A DNA stretch of 64,000 bases from Anticarsia gemmatalis (GCF_050436995.1 NC_134747.1:10609501-10673500), one strand, 5' to 3'. Counted from the stretch's first letter, positions 12,874 to 25,492 are shown. Notes: a model not told the origin generated them from the sequence alone. Made by a program: numbers and translations.

Positions 12874-14114
12874 CAGGATAGTGAGGGACGGACAGGTCAG
12901 CTTACGACGGACCGCCGGCTCAGGTAGCCGCTGAAAGAAAACCATCTTACCGACAATAACGGACGACTAGTGTCATTGATTTCACTCACTATACAGAATA
13001 TTCATAACATACCTACTGCCTATTTATTCATAAATATTTTATGAACAATTTTTATTATTTATTGTTGTAGGATATTATTTTACCTCTAAAAATTAGAGTA
13101 CCTAATTATAATCAAGTGTCCACCAATATTTCAAAAATAATAATATATGATAATGTTTGTGGATCGCTCTTAACCAATATCATTAAACAGATTTTTTTTT
13201 ACTTTTCTTAATATTCATTACACTACATAATGGAACAACATTGCGACTCTGCATCGTACGAACATTAGAAAAGACATTACTGTACTACATATTACGTATC
13301 ATCTCTTATAGTGTAATGTAGTATTATTAAAACCTTTTATCAAAAAATTACCAAGGAAAAAGGTTTTCGCTTAATATTAAAAAGTTTCTGATACATCTGT
13401 ACAGTGCTGTCGGTTCGCTTATGCCGAGTTATGCCGGGACAAATGCAAATTCTCGATCGCGATAGGATGATTTCCGTATTTGCCACATTTCCTCCGTTTC
13501 CCGGAGCGCGACGACCGAGAACTTCATTCTAGTAAAAGATGAGATGAGATTTTAGTGACACGATAATCATTCACAATTTTCATTTTATGTTTTTACGCTG
13601 GAACTGTTTTTTTAAGCCTATTTTGTTTATAGATTTAATTTTGACTTAAAATCTTTTTTCCTTCTTTGACTTCATAAAATTCAAGATTTTTATTTCTACT
13701 GACATCGTTCTATCACAATATTGCATTTATAAACTTACAGGCAATGGTCCAATTCTCGAGGAAATTTAGATTCTCTTTAGAGTACCTACCTAGTCTTTCC
13801 TTTTTAGTTTTCTTCAAGAACTAAAGCTGATATGATTGATGTAATGTTATTTCGTACACACTGTTTTAAAGCAGTATATAGACCTATTATTCTCAAGCGC
13901 TTCAGAGCATCCTGCTACAGTTATCAATTGTAGCGGATTAACTTTGTAATCAGCGATCGATGATGGCGTTCATTCTTATACATATCATATTGTTGCGAGT
14001 ATTTATACAAAATATTATTTTCGTGAATACACTAAAAACAAAATGAAATAAAAAATTAAAAATGTATTTTGTTGTAGTCGATTTCAAATGTTTGCGAGTC
14101 AATGGTTTTTCCCT

Positions 14115-16646
14115 CTAATGTCCTTCATCGATAGTCATGACTGTTGTGTCAGGCTCGTAGTGGAAGTCCAGAGCTCTGCTGCGGACGATCTCCTTGTAAA
14201 CGTAAGCTGACTTGCGCGGCGTGCGGGTCCGGGCGGGGTCCTCGTAGTCCACCTCGTATAGTCCAAACCGTTGTCTATTTGTAACAAGTGAAATACTACA
14301 TATTAGAAAATCAAAACCGCGACATCGTGGTAAAAGTGAAACGCAATAATTATACGCAATTTTACTTATAGCTGCAGTAACGATCCAATAAATTATGAAC
14401 GCACATTGATTTATTATCCACTGAAACTCTTAACGATGTAGATACGTAGATGTATATAAATATGGACTTTATAGTCGCTTTGACAAGACCCCATGGGACC
14501 CCAAGGGACTCTTTTGCACTCGAGATCAAAGGATACACTCAGTCAGTATGCCTTTATGATCGGGCGCTAGTCATGTACCATTAACGTATCATACTTACGT
14601 ATATCCTTGCGCCCACTCGAAGTTATCCATGAGACTCCATGCAGTGTAAGCGGCGATATCAGAACCTTCGTCGATAGCATCAAGCATCGCGTCCAGGTAC
14701 GTCCTGTAGTAGTCGACTCGGTCGTAGTCGTCCAAGCCTCCGTGTGTAGCGAACCCGTTCTCACAGATATACACGGTCGGGTTGTTGTACGTCTCCCTTA
14801 TATTGGTCAGCAACTTGTAGAAACCCCAAGGGACGCTCTGAAGCCGAGAAAGCACGAAAATGATCATTTTCATTTAATATTATATGCGTTATGTTACAGA
14901 ATTATTTATAACAAGTTGAATTTCTCAGCAGAACTCATATAACTATAATTAAATTACCGTAGTCATGGTGGTAGCACCCGCTATTGAAGTAACCCATTCT
15001 GGTTTGCTATAAAATAAGACTTCAATATCATCGAAGTAGGAAGGTGAGGCATGGTATCCCACTGCGGTCTCGTTTCTGTACACCAAACTAGTGGAATAAT
15101 GGTTCAGTCCAAAGAAATCGGAAGTCCCTTTCACGAATTCTACTTCTTCGGGAGTAAACTCGGGAAGTCTAGATCTGAAGAATCCTTGTTCAGCGCTCTT
15201 GGCAGCAATTCGTTCTTTCATAATTTGGGGAAAATCTCCAGTTTCTGAGAAAATAGGATGTGCGTACTGTCCCCACTGAAAATAAACATAAAAAATTGTA
15301 GTTCGACCTTTATTAAATTGGCTCGGAGGTAGTTTATAAGCTAGATGTTACTTCATACAGCTTATTAGAACCAGGTAAATAAAATCGTTTAAGAATGCAA
15401 TGATTATTAACGGTTTTAATTGAATTGATTGAGGAAACAATTGAGTACTTTAACTACATTTAAATAAAATGGGAGATCGAACAAATACAGCACGACGAAT
15501 ATACGCAAGAAGCGTCACGGGACAGTAAATATTACTCTCGACTGCTACTCACTTCAAACATCGTTGCTTCATAAGCTGCTTGCTCATGATCTTCAGAGTC
15601 AGGTTCATACCAGGCTGCGCTCAGAGTGATGAAGATGTTGCCCCCTTGAGTTGGTCTGAACTCTTTGTCATAAATATGATACGCTTTGGCGTGTGCTAGA
15701 AGCACGTATTTAGTGCACATGTAGTGTGCTATACCTTGTATTTTGATAGCTGGTGCGAGGTCTCCAGACTCATGCCCAAAATAACATATTTCGCGAGGCT
15801 CGTTAATAGTTATAAAGTTCTTTACTCTATCTCCAAAGAGGCCAAAAACAACGCGCGCATAATCAGCGTACCAATCTACAATATGAGGGTTGGTCCATCC
15901 TCCCATTTCCTGCAATTTTTGCGGGAGATCCCAGTGGTACAACGTGACCATTGGTTGAATATTATACTTGAGCATCTCGTCGATCAAGTTATTGTAATAT
16001 TGAACACCTGCTTCATTGATTTGGTCTGGGAAAGCTGTAGGCATGATGCGCGTCCACGATAATGAGAATCTATAGAAATCGAGACCTAACTCTCTCATTA
16101 TTTCTACGTCTCTCTCTATCTGATGGTAGGAATCATCAGCTATATCTCCTGTGGATCCATCTTTGATCGGACTCGGTACCTGGTGAGTTAGATGATCCCA
16201 AATGCTTTCAGACTTACCTGCAAAGATTATATAAAATGCTTACTATAGACTACAGAGAACAATTACTTGTAAAGTGTAGATGTAGATGTTTCTTACCATC
16301 CTCATCCCAAGCGCCCTCAACCTGGTAAGACGCAGTGGCTGCGCCGAATTTAAATTTGTCGGGGAACTTTCTCACGTCGTGACGATTGTTGGCCACCTTG
16401 CAGTCACTTAAGACACTGCAGGCTATCAACACACTGTAAGAAGTAAATAACATATGCTAAAATTTTAAGAAATACATATATTGGGAGTCAAAAAGAGTAA
16501 GCCGTGAGTTTTTTTTAACCAGCTTTTCGAAAACGATCGAAAAGAAATGTGTCTGTTTCAAATAAGGGATATTTTAAATTTGAATTGTAAAATTATGAAA
16601 TAGTTTTAAATTACACTTACAGCAATAGTCCCCAGTTCGGTTGCAT
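14115..16646 (-). CDS. GH1 beta-glucosidase (myrosinase-like), gene A
   Basis: Secreted family 1 glycoside hydrolase that removes a terminal beta-linked glucose from an aglycone or oligosaccharide by a retaining mechanism. Six exons on the minus strand: 16646-16621, 16433-16297, 16217-15553, 15275-14958, 14837-14599, 14274-14115, giving 514 residues, normal for the family. The split first exon plus exon 2 encode a signal peptide (MQPNWGLLLVLIACSVLSDC). The N-terminal GH1 signature FGAATASYQVEGAW follows. The acid/base glutamate is about E194 in TINEP and the nucleophile about E408 in YICENG. The cysteine before the nucleophile is unusual (most members have T, S or a hydrophobic residue). The C-terminus is TIDEGH, not an ER-retention signal. 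This is a near-duplicate of gene B. Substrate (cellobiose, plant glucosides, glucosinolates) cannot be read from sequence. Confidence 0.95.
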
Positions 16647-16740
16647 TGTTAATTTAACAACAAATGCTTGTTATAAAATTTTCCCATCGGCTTTTATGTT
16701 ATCCTAGAGTTTCATTATCGCATCTGACAAACTATATCGT
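16647..16740 (-). promoter_or_regulatory. Proximal promoter of GH1 gene A
   Basis: On the gene strand it reads, from far to near, a gatatagtttgtcagatgcgataat block and then cataaaagccgatgg, a TATA-like element, followed by the start codon about 45 bp later. Both blocks are shared almost base for base with gene B. The GCGATAA core (plus-strand ttatcgc at 16715-16721) suits a GATA factor, which in insects often drives gut genes; that role is inferred. Confidence 0.45.
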
Positions 16741-16878
16741 ATTTGGAGGGATTAATCACACGCGATATTCAAGTGCGGGATATCTATCAATACCTACCTA
16801 TTCTTAGAATTCAGAAACAGGTGTTAACGTATTCCGGTGCATGTTACGGAATATTTTTTGAGTTTTACAAGATAAGAT

Positions 16879-16901
16879 GGTTAGGTTAGGTTTAGGTTAG
16901 T
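16879..16901 (+). repeat. Short interstitial TTAGG-type run
   Basis: ggttaggttaggtttaggtta, four near-copies of the insect telomeric unit. Too short to mean more than a small interstitial repeat. Confidence 0.6.
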
Positions 16902-16936
16902 AGAAAAAAAAGAGATTTCAATATAAGAATTATAAA

Positions 16937-17060
16937 GGATTTTTGTTTGTTTGTAATAATTTGGCTCCGAAAATATAGGACGGATTTAGAAACCTGTCAT
17001 CAAGTTACATAGGGTATATTTATGAAAAGTACGTTTTACTTTACCATTTTCCGTCTTCAC
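16937..17060 (+). repeat. Degraded dispersed repeat, Helitron-like head
   Basis: The tttgtttgtttg...ggctccgaaaat...ggacggatttagaaa arrangement resembles an abundant lepidopteran interspersed sequence with the same lead-in as the element at 18601-18845. It is diverged and its ends are unclear. Confidence 0.3.
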
Positions 17061-17492
17061 ATGAAATGCGGATGCGCACAACATCCGCATAATATTATGA
17101 TGTCTACAGTTGTATCTGTCGACGCGTAGAAGTGGGTTTTATAGTCAACAATGTGATCTGTTTTCAAAAATCTTCCAAGAAGTTTAATTATTTTTAATTT
17201 TACACTTACTTAACTAACCGTATCTTAATACGGAATCGCACGATTTGTTGTAAAAATTATAAAATTTTAAACTGAAATCTCGCTCATTTGATCATTGCAT
17301 GTGATAGTTAAACCGGGGACAAACTAAGGCTTTGTTTTTTTTTCAAAAGTTAATGCAGGCGAAGTCAGTGATTAGTCCGATACGTGATAATATTGTTTAT
17401 TTTATCGGTACTATTGTACTGAAAAAATACTACCTCTATTTACGGTACAGTGCTATTGACTTACATCATTCACAATACTTCTGATAACTTTC

Positions 17493-17675
17493 TTCGCCTT
17501 CGTGGTGCAGTGGCGTCGGGAGGTTCGATTCCCAAATGGATCAATTATTTGTGCAATCTACAAATTATTGTTTCGGGTCTGATTGTATTTTGTGTCCGTT
17601 GATTGTCAAAGTCTCCGCGACACGAGAGTGTCGAGAGTACTCGTAATTCTTAGTGCAGGAGTTGTCTTAAAAAAC
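17493..17675 (+). repeat. tRNA-derived SINE, internally deleted copy
   Basis: Same family as 37495-37697. It keeps the cgtggtgcagtgg A-box region, the aggttcgattccc B-box, the ttatttgtgc.atctacaaat middle and the cttagtgc.ggagttgtct tail, but lacks roughly 30 bases between the A and B boxes. Confidence 0.75.
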
Positions 17676-17943
17676 AGATACTCGCCAAGACTAAGTAGTA
17701 AACTTAGTACATCTTTAACAATTGCTTGCAGGACTTCAGATATGAGGTTCTTGCAATTTCACAAAAACTTTAATTTACTAAGATGTACGCAGCATAATAC
17801 AATAGGTAAAAATATAGGTGAGCGTCACACGAGAGAAGAGCACTGACAACAGGAAGTTGATAAAGCTTGTCTTTAGTGCACATCACTATAGATAGAGATC
17901 AATACTCATAGTACATGTCACGCTTATCCTCTTTAAGCCATGA

Positions 17944-18074
17944 ATGTCACCTTCAGGACGAGGCTCGAACGCCCAGAAACATAGGAAATGTTACCAAATA
18001 ATACGAGCGACCAAACTAGTTCAGGGAAAAAATCTGTGGGAAAGACGTCTGTTACTTTCATGAAACTACGTATT
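17944..18074 (+). repeat. Dispersed repeat, copy 2
   Basis: Diverged relative of 12745-12873, same orientation. The ggacgaggctcgaacgcc block opens it and catgaaactacgtat closes it. Confidence 0.6.
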
Positions 18075-18600
18075 ATAATAAATAGGAAAGTGATTTTTTT
18101 TCAGTTTTGGATTGACTTTTCGCTAATTAAAAGAAAATCGTCACAGTTTGTTGTTATTTATTCTATTGTTCCTTGTCAAAAACTAAAGCATAATATATGT
18201 TGATATATAAAATAAGTACATCACACCATTTTAAATAAATAAATAAATTTATACAGCGTGGAAGAAATAAATAATAAATCATGAAGGAAAACCACTTATA
18301 TTCAAGATACCTCAATTAGGTCGATGGAAAAATGCATCAAATAAATAAGCTAAATAGCTTAGTTAGTAGTAATTAGTTAGTTTTTAAGCAAACTCACAAA
18401 TATGAATAACACGACACGACTTTAACTATTTTATTGTATCAATCGATAGGGCCTTTATTAGGTTTCAAAGCTGCGAAACTAACATTATATCTCATATCTT
18501 CAGAAATACCTCTAACAAACTCAACGTGTTGTCATAATTCCTATCTGTGATCAAAGATGGATTCTTAAAATTTTAGAACCCTACCTGAAAGACTAATCTA

Positions 18601-18845
18601 TAGTAATATATATCATATAAATTGTAGAGTTTGTTTGTTTGTTGGAACGCGCTAATCTCAGGAACGGCTAGTGCGAATTGAAAATTTATTTTTCTGTTGG
18701 ATAGCCTGTTTAGTGAGAAAGGCTTTATAACATTACGCTACAAACATTAGGAGCGGAGTAGCAACGAAAAATGTTTAAAAAACGGGGATAATAATGATCC
18801 ATTCTCGCTTATGTGACGCAAGTGAAGTTGTGCTGGTCAGCTAGT
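18601..18845 (+). mobile_element. Helitron-like non-autonomous element, 3' part
   Basis: Contains gctaatctcaggaacggct, atagcctgtttagtgagaaaggct, acattacgctac, gagcggagtagcaacgaaaaatgt, and ends atgtgacgcaagtgaagttgtgctggtcagctagt. I recognise this order from an abundant lepidopteran repeat usually assigned to non-autonomous Helitrons; the terminal CTAG fits a Helitron 3' end. The 5' end was not found. Assignment rests on memory of the family. Confidence 0.5.
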
Positions 18846-19395
18846 GTAAGATATAATAAAATTATCGTTTTATCCAATAAAAAACTTGGATGCATATATA
18901 ACATTTCATTTGGAATTATTAAATTTGAGGATCTTCTCTGGATAAAAGATACAATATTTGTACTTAGAGTACTTACAACTTTACCTTTATCATTGACCGA
19001 GCCTAGTCCATTGACTTTGTAATTTACCTTATTAACCATTCTTATATTTTATATTTTGGTATTTTTCAATAATGATTTATCGAAAATCTAATTTAAAACA
19101 AAAATGTGTTTATTTAAAGTAGTTTCCCTCCATGACGCATTACAATTTTCCAATTTTCACTTTGTATATTAATCCGAAGCATTAACTTAATAATCTAGGA
19201 ATAACTTAGCAATCTAGGATCGATGACGGCGATCAGTCTTATAATATAATTATATTTATACGAGTGTTCATGGAAAGTATTCTTTTAAGGATATACACAA
19301 AAACAGAAACTGAAAATTATAAAAATATTTAATAATATTAATCTGTTGTCGAAATTTTGTTTATATGTATGTTTGCGAGTCGATAGTTTCTCCCT

Positions 19396-21641
19396 CTAAT
19401 GTCCTTCATCGATAGTCATGAGTGTTGTGTCAGGCTCGTAGTGGAAGTCCAGAGCTCTGCTGCGGACGATCTCCTTGTAAACGTAAGCTGACTTGCGAGG
19501 CGTGCGGGTCCGGGCGGGGTCCTCGTAGTCCACCTCGTATAATCCAAACCGTTGTCTATTTGTAACAAGTGAAATACTACATATTAGAAAATAGCTATCA
19601 AAACCGCGACACCGCGGTAAAAGAGAAACGCAATAATTATACGCAGCAATTTTACTTGTAGCTGTAGTAACGATCCAATAAATTATAAACGCACATTGAT
19701 TGATTATCCACTGAAACACTTAACGACGTAGGTATGTGAATGTTAATAAATATTGACTTTATAATTGGTTTGACAAGATCCCATCCGCAAAGGACTCTTT
19801 TGCACTACAAATTAAAGGATACATTCAGTCATTGTCTCTTTATGATCGGGAGCTAGTCATGTATCATTAAATAATCACACTTACGTGTATCCTTGCCCCC
19901 ACTCGAAGTTATCCATGAGACTCCATGCAGTGTAAGCGGCGATATCAGAACCTTCGTCGATAGCATCAAGCATCGCGTCCAGGTACGTCCTGTAATAGTC
20001 GACTCGGTCGTAGTCGTCCAAGCCTCCGTGTGTCGCGAACCCGTTCTCACAGATATACACGGTCGGGTTGTTGTACGTCTCCCTTATATTGGTCAGCAAC
20101 TTGTAGAAACCCCAAGGGACGCTCTGAAGCCGAGAAAGCACAAAAGTGATCATTATCATTTCATATTTTATGTGTTATGCCACAAAATTATTCATAACCA
20201 GTTGATTTTACCAATAGAATTGATTTCACTATTATTAAATTACCTTAGTCATGGTAGTAGCACCCGCTATTGAAATAACCCATTCTGGTTTGTCATACAG
20301 TACGACCTCAATATCATCGTAGTAGGAAGGTGAGGCATGGTATCCAACTGCGGTCTCGTTTCTGTACACCAAACTAGTGGAATAATGGTTCAGTCCGAAG
20401 AAGTCGGAGGTTCCTTTCACGAATTCTACTTCTTCGGGAGTAAACTCGGGAAGTCTAGATCTGAAGAATCCTTGTTCAGCGCTCTTGGCAGCAATTCGGT
20501 CTTTCATAATTTGGGGAAAATCTCCTGTTTCTGAGAAAATAGGATGTGCGTACTGTCCCCACTGAAAATAAACATAAAAAGCTCTGCATTAAAATAACAT
20601 TTCTAACTATGTGTGTATTTTATGCCTCCCAAATAATAAATGTTAATCACCTCGAACAATCTTGTCTCATGCGCTGCTAGCTCGTGGGCTTCAGAGTCAG
20701 GTTCATGCCAGCGAGCGCTCAAAGTAATGAAGATGTTGCCCCCTTGAGTTGGTCTGAACTCTTTGTCATAAATATGATACGCTTTAGCATGTGCCAGAAG
20801 TAGATATTTAGTGCACATGTAGTGTGCTATACCCTCAATTTTGAAAGCCGGCGCGAGCATTCCAGATTCGAGTCCATGGTAGCAGATTTCTCGTGGTTCA
20901 TTGATGGTTATAAAGTTCTTTACTCTATCTCCAAAGAGGCCAAAAACAACGCGCGCATAATCAGCGTACCAATCTACAATATGAGGGTTGGTCCAACCTC
21001 CCATTTCCTGCAGTTTTTGCGGGAGATCCCAGTGATACAACGTGACCATTGGTTGAATATTATACTTGAGCATCTCGTCGATCAAGTTATTGTAATATTG
21101 AACACCTGCTTCATTGATTTGGTCTGGGAAAGCTGTAGGCATGATGCGAGGCCATGATAATGAGAATCTGTAGAAATCCAGACCTAACTCTCTCATTATT
21201 TCTACGTCTCTCTCAATCTGATGGTAGGAATCATCAGCTATATCTCCAGTGGATCCATCTTTGATCGGACTCGGTACCTGGTGAGTTAGATGATCCCAAA
21301 TGCTTTCAGTCTTACCTGCAAAGGTTATACAAAATGCTTACGCTTACTAGACTATAGACAACAATTACTTGTAAAGTGTAGATGTAGATGTTTCCTACCG
21401 TCCTCATCCCAAGCGCCCTCAACCTGGTAAGACGCAGTGGCTGCGCCGAATTTAAATTTGTCGGGGAACTTTCTCACATCGTGACGATTGGTCACCTTGC
21501 AGTCACTTAAGACACTGCAGGCTATTAGGACACTGAAAATAGCAAATAAATTACGATTTCATAAAAAAAAGTATTTGGATTCTAAAATAATTAAATGGCT
21601 TTACACTATACTTACAGCAGCAGTCCCCAGTTCTGTAGCAT
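19396..21641 (-). CDS. GH1 beta-glucosidase (myrosinase-like), gene B
   Basis: Second copy of the GH1 array, predicted secreted retaining beta-glucosidase of 513 residues. Exons: 21641-21616, 21532-21399, 21315-20651, 20561-20244, 20123-19885, 19555-19396. Exon lengths equal gene A except exon 2, one codon shorter. The signal peptide starts MLQNWGLLLVLIACSV. Acid/base is about E193 (TINEP) and nucleophile about E407, again in YICENG with cysteine. Large parts, including the intron between exons 5 and 6, are nearly identical to gene A, which means a recent duplication or gene conversion. By contrast the segment just after the acid/base (to the end of exon 3) and the end of exon 4 differ at many residues. 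Intron 3 is 89 nt here against 277 nt in A. Function beyond glucoside hydrolysis is not readable. Confidence 0.95.
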
Positions 21642-21740
21642 TGTAAATTTTGAAACAAATGCTTGTTCTAATATTTATCCATCGGCTTTTATGTACTTCT
21701 AGAATTTATTATCGCATCTGACAAACTATATCTTCTTTAG
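21642..21740 (-). promoter_or_regulatory. Proximal promoter of GH1 gene B
   Basis: Carries the same two blocks as the gene A promoter: gatatagtttgtcagatgcgataat, with GCGATAA (plus-strand ttatcgc at 21709-21715), then acataaaagccgatgg as a TATA-like element. Sequence beyond these blocks diverges from A. Confidence 0.45.
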
Positions 21741-23308
21741 AGAGATTTACCACACGCAAATTTCAAGTGTGAGATATGAATATATTATGGTAATTCGGAT
21801 ATAGATGTGTACGTATTTCGGTGCATGTCAGCGAATATCTTTTGAGTTTGTCAAGATAAGAAGAGTAATAAAAACAAATTGAGTTGTCCAATAAAATATA
21901 AAATAGGTACAAAAGATTATTGTCGTACGTCAATAGACCGACACTTCATTCCGACTTGATAATATTGTTTTGTTTAATACTATTTCATGGCTTTCTCAGG
22001 GCTCCTGTCCGAAAGAGAGAGACTGACATGATCTACCATGTGTAAGTTTGAACACTTTAATGTGGAGCCCTTGCAATTTTTCTATAATCTTCGATTTTCT
22101 TATAGTTCTACATGCATGCAGCGTAATTCAGGAGCAGAAAATACAGACACAAATGTATACAATTTAATTAGTAGCAGTAATTACAATAAATTCTTTTCTT
22201 CCATTCGTGACTATTTTAGGTATCTACCTTACTAAATCCGACCATTAAAATGGGGAATCAAATAAAGTTCCTGAGTTTGATTAGATGATGTTGACATTCA
22301 AGGTTCGACCGTCGTTAAAACAGTAGTAAAATCAGTAGAGAGGCGAAGTACAGCTGCTCTAGAGGTTTTAAGAGATCGACGAGGTCTAAGATGTTCCTGT
22401 TTCTATTTCATTTTAAATTCATTCTACCGTTACTGTTATAGTTTTTAGAGTTTCGGACGAAGGAAGCTTTTAATAGTCGCTTGTATTTATTTGCTATAAT
22501 GTAATAGTATGTCGCCTCAGATAAGCGTGTTATAACTTTGTTGCTTTAGTATTCATTTTCTGTGCAAGGCGCACTCGTAATAATCTTCTTCATTTCGTCA
22601 GTCATAGAATTAGTTTTGTACTGTAATGATCAAAATAATTGACTATGTGAGAAAACTGTACAAAAGGAAAATATAAGTGATCGTATTTTTTCTGCACACG
22701 TGAATTATATGTTATATTCGCGTATTTCGTTGATATTGTTGTCCAACGATGATCTTTAATTTGTTTATATTGAAATTTTACATACAGAGATTTACATTAC
22801 ATTGATGAAAACAAATGAGGGCCAGAAGTAAGCACTGTTGATTATTTAAAATATACTTGGCTTAAAGAGTGGGTGGGTACATTACTCCCTACATCGCTCA
22901 GGAAGCAAAAAAAATAGCTTACTTCGTAATATATTGTAACTTATTAAGTGGCCATTTTGTGACATTTTTCCCGAGTCACTAGAAATAAGCTGTTTTATTT
23001 ACTCTTCTTTATTTATACTAGTATTCTTATAGAGTATAATATTATAATGTAGTACTCTGTGCAATATTGCATCTTTTGTTGATGCATTGGTTTAATTTTA
23101 TCTTGCATTTTTTTATTACTTCACATTTTAATGGAATGGAATGGAAGGAAGCCTTCATTTAATATAACCAGTTTCTTGATTTCTGTATTATACACAGAAC
23201 ATACAACATTTTATACGAATCGTGAAAAATTAAATATACATAGTTACAGTTAAATATTTATTTTTATTTGAGTCATATTATAGACCCTTTATTCAGGTAC
23301 GTAGTGAT
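21741..23308. other. Spacer between GH1 genes B and C
   Basis: AT-rich, 1.57 kb. No exon, RNA gene or recognisable repeat was seen on either strand. Confidence 0.4.
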
Positions 23309-25492
23309 TTAGTGTCCCTCGTCGATGGTCATGACGGTGGTGTCAGGTTCGTAATGCCAGTCCAGAGCTCTGGAGCGAAGGATCTCCTTGTAGACAAAGG
23401 CAGACTTGCGCGGAGTGCGAGTACGCTCCGGACTTTCGTAGTCCACCTCGTATAGACCGAAACGTTCACTGCAAATATAAAAAAATAGTAGATCGATTGA
23501 AAATATTTCTTGTACTTTTTGACCATTATTTTAACAGTCGCGTTTGAATTCACAATAAAAGATAAATAGTGATATGGTTATACTACGTACGAATATCCTT
23601 GCATCCATTCGAAGTTGTCCATCAAACTCCAGGCAGCGTACAGCCTGACATCCGAGCCCTCGTCCATGGCGTCAAGCATTGCGTCGAGGTAATTTCTGTA
23701 GTAGGAAATGCGCCTTTCGTCGTCCAATCCTCCGGTAGTTGAGAAACCGTTCTCAGTGATGTACACTATAGGGTTATCGTAATCTTTCCTAATCTTGGTC
23801 AACAGTTTGTAGAAGCCCCACGGGACGACCTATTTTTAAAAGAGAGATAAAATATTAAAGTATATTTATTTGATGCTTTTGAAATTGCTTTCAAAACAAG
23901 ACGGTATGCATAATGTAATCACTTACTTTGAGGAAGGAGGAAGCACCAGCCTCCCATTCGCTAGAGTGGTAGCTAATGGTTTCCATATCATCATAGTACG
24001 ACGGCACGTCATAATATCCAGTCACTGATGCGTTTCTGTACGTCAAATATGTAGAATAGTGATTGATTCCAATGAAATCGGACGATCCTCGGATGTAATC
24101 TATTTCCTCGGGAGTAAGTTCTGGTAGTCGTGACCTCGCGAAGCCTTGAGCGGCACTCTTGGCTGCGATCTTTTCCTTCATGACAGGCGGGAAGTCTCCA
24201 GTTTTTGAGAATATCGGGTGAACATATTGACCCCACTGAAAGAAATATCATGTTCAGGTATTTTTCACCGTACTGATTGATAGTCATTTTGGAAGATATT
24301 TTTCAGACTATCTAGAGTAAAAAATGCAATTCAAACTAAACTAAAAACTAAGGTTATATACTTTATTGTGATTACCGATTAGTACTTATCTTTGACAAGA
24401 TAAATAAATATATTAATCTCACCACTTTGTTATAACGTTTAAAATTTTGCTTGAATATTATAGGGTAAAAAAGAGTTTCCGTTTGAAATCAAAAACACTC
24501 ACCTCGAACATTCTGGTATCTTCGGCAGCCTGCTCATCGGCCTCTGTCTCAGGTTCATACCAGCTGGCACTAAGAGTAATGAAGATGTTTCCACCCTGTG
24601 TAGGCCTGAATTCCTTGTCGTAAATGTGATATGCTTTAGCGTGCGCCAACAACAAATACTTAGCGCACATGTAGTCAGCTACACCAGAGATTGTGTACAG
24701 AGGAGCCATGGTACCACCACCGTACCCCTGATAGCAAACTTCACGCGGCTCGTTTATTGTGATGAAGTTCTTTACTCTGTCACCAAACAATTCAAACACG
24801 ACACGCGCGTAGTCGGAGTACCAGTCAACCATGTGAGGGTTGGTCCATCCTCCCATCTCTTGCAGTTTCTGCGGTAAGTCCCAATGGTACAGTGTGACAA
24901 CAGGCTCAATATTGTATTTAAGCATCTCATCGATCAAATTGTTGTAATATTGAACTCCTGCTTCGTTAATGTAGTCAGGGAAAGATGTAGGCAGTATGCG
25001 CGCCCATGACAGCGAGAACCTGTAGAAGTCAAGTCCCAACTCTCTCATCATCTCTACGTCCCTCTTGATCTGATGGTAAGAATCGTCGGCCACGTCTCCA
25101 GTGGATCCATCAAAGATAGGACTAGGCACTTGGTGAGTTAGGCGATCCCAGATATTTTCCGATTTGCCTGTAGTTTTAAAATAATTGAATTATAAGTATT
25201 GTTGATATTACTCCACCTGTAGTTTATATATTCCTATTGTAAATATCTCACCATCCTCATCCCAGGCGCCTTCGACTTGGTAAGACGCTGTGGCTGCGCC
25301 GAATTTGAAGCCGTCGGGGAATTTTCTCACTTGATGGCGACCCTTAGCTGCCTTGCAGTCGCATAAAGTGCCGCAAACTAATAAAATACTGTAAAGAATA
25401 AAGCGATATTATTACAAATTAAGTTAGCAAAAAAAACTTTAAAATAATATAAAATGGCCTTACAGAAAGCCCCAGTCCCGTAGCATCGCCAT
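23309..25492 (-). CDS. GH1 beta-glucosidase (myrosinase-like), gene C
   Basis: Third GH1 copy. Exons: 25492-25464 (a second in-frame ATG at 25486), 25388-25252, 25167-24503, 24235-23927, 23829-23591, 23468-23309, giving 512 residues from the first ATG or 510 from the second. The second start (MLRDWGF) aligns with the start of genes A and B, so it is the likelier one. The signal peptide is completed by exon 2 (LILLVCGTLCDC). Motifs are FGAATASYQVEGAW, acid/base glutamate in TINEP, and nucleophile in YITENG, the standard form. Exon 4 is three codons shorter than in A and B, as in gene D, so C and D share a form distinct from the A/B pair. It is closest to D in exon 6 (ERFGLYEVDYESPERTRTPR). Predicted secreted; exact glucoside unknown. 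Confidence 0.95.

Larger units (their letters stand above)
8366..14114. other. Long gene-poor stretch
   Basis: No supported protein-coding exon over 5.7 kb. What can be seen is an imperfect inverted repeat near 10159-10248 (agctttgaagtc against gacttcaaagct), a TATA-containing candidate promoter near 11981, and one copy of a dispersed repeat at 12745-12873. The part next to 14114 is the 3' flank of GH1 gene A. Confidence 0.4.

Noticed and set aside
14607..16062. Plus-strand open frames across GH1 gene A, and their equivalents in genes B to D
   Set aside because: Antisense shadows of the GH1 exons, which carry the conserved catalytic motifs on the minus strand.
16879..16901. Telomere or chromosome-end signal
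   Set aside because: Only about four imperfect TTAGG units, surrounded by ordinary sequence and genes on both sides.
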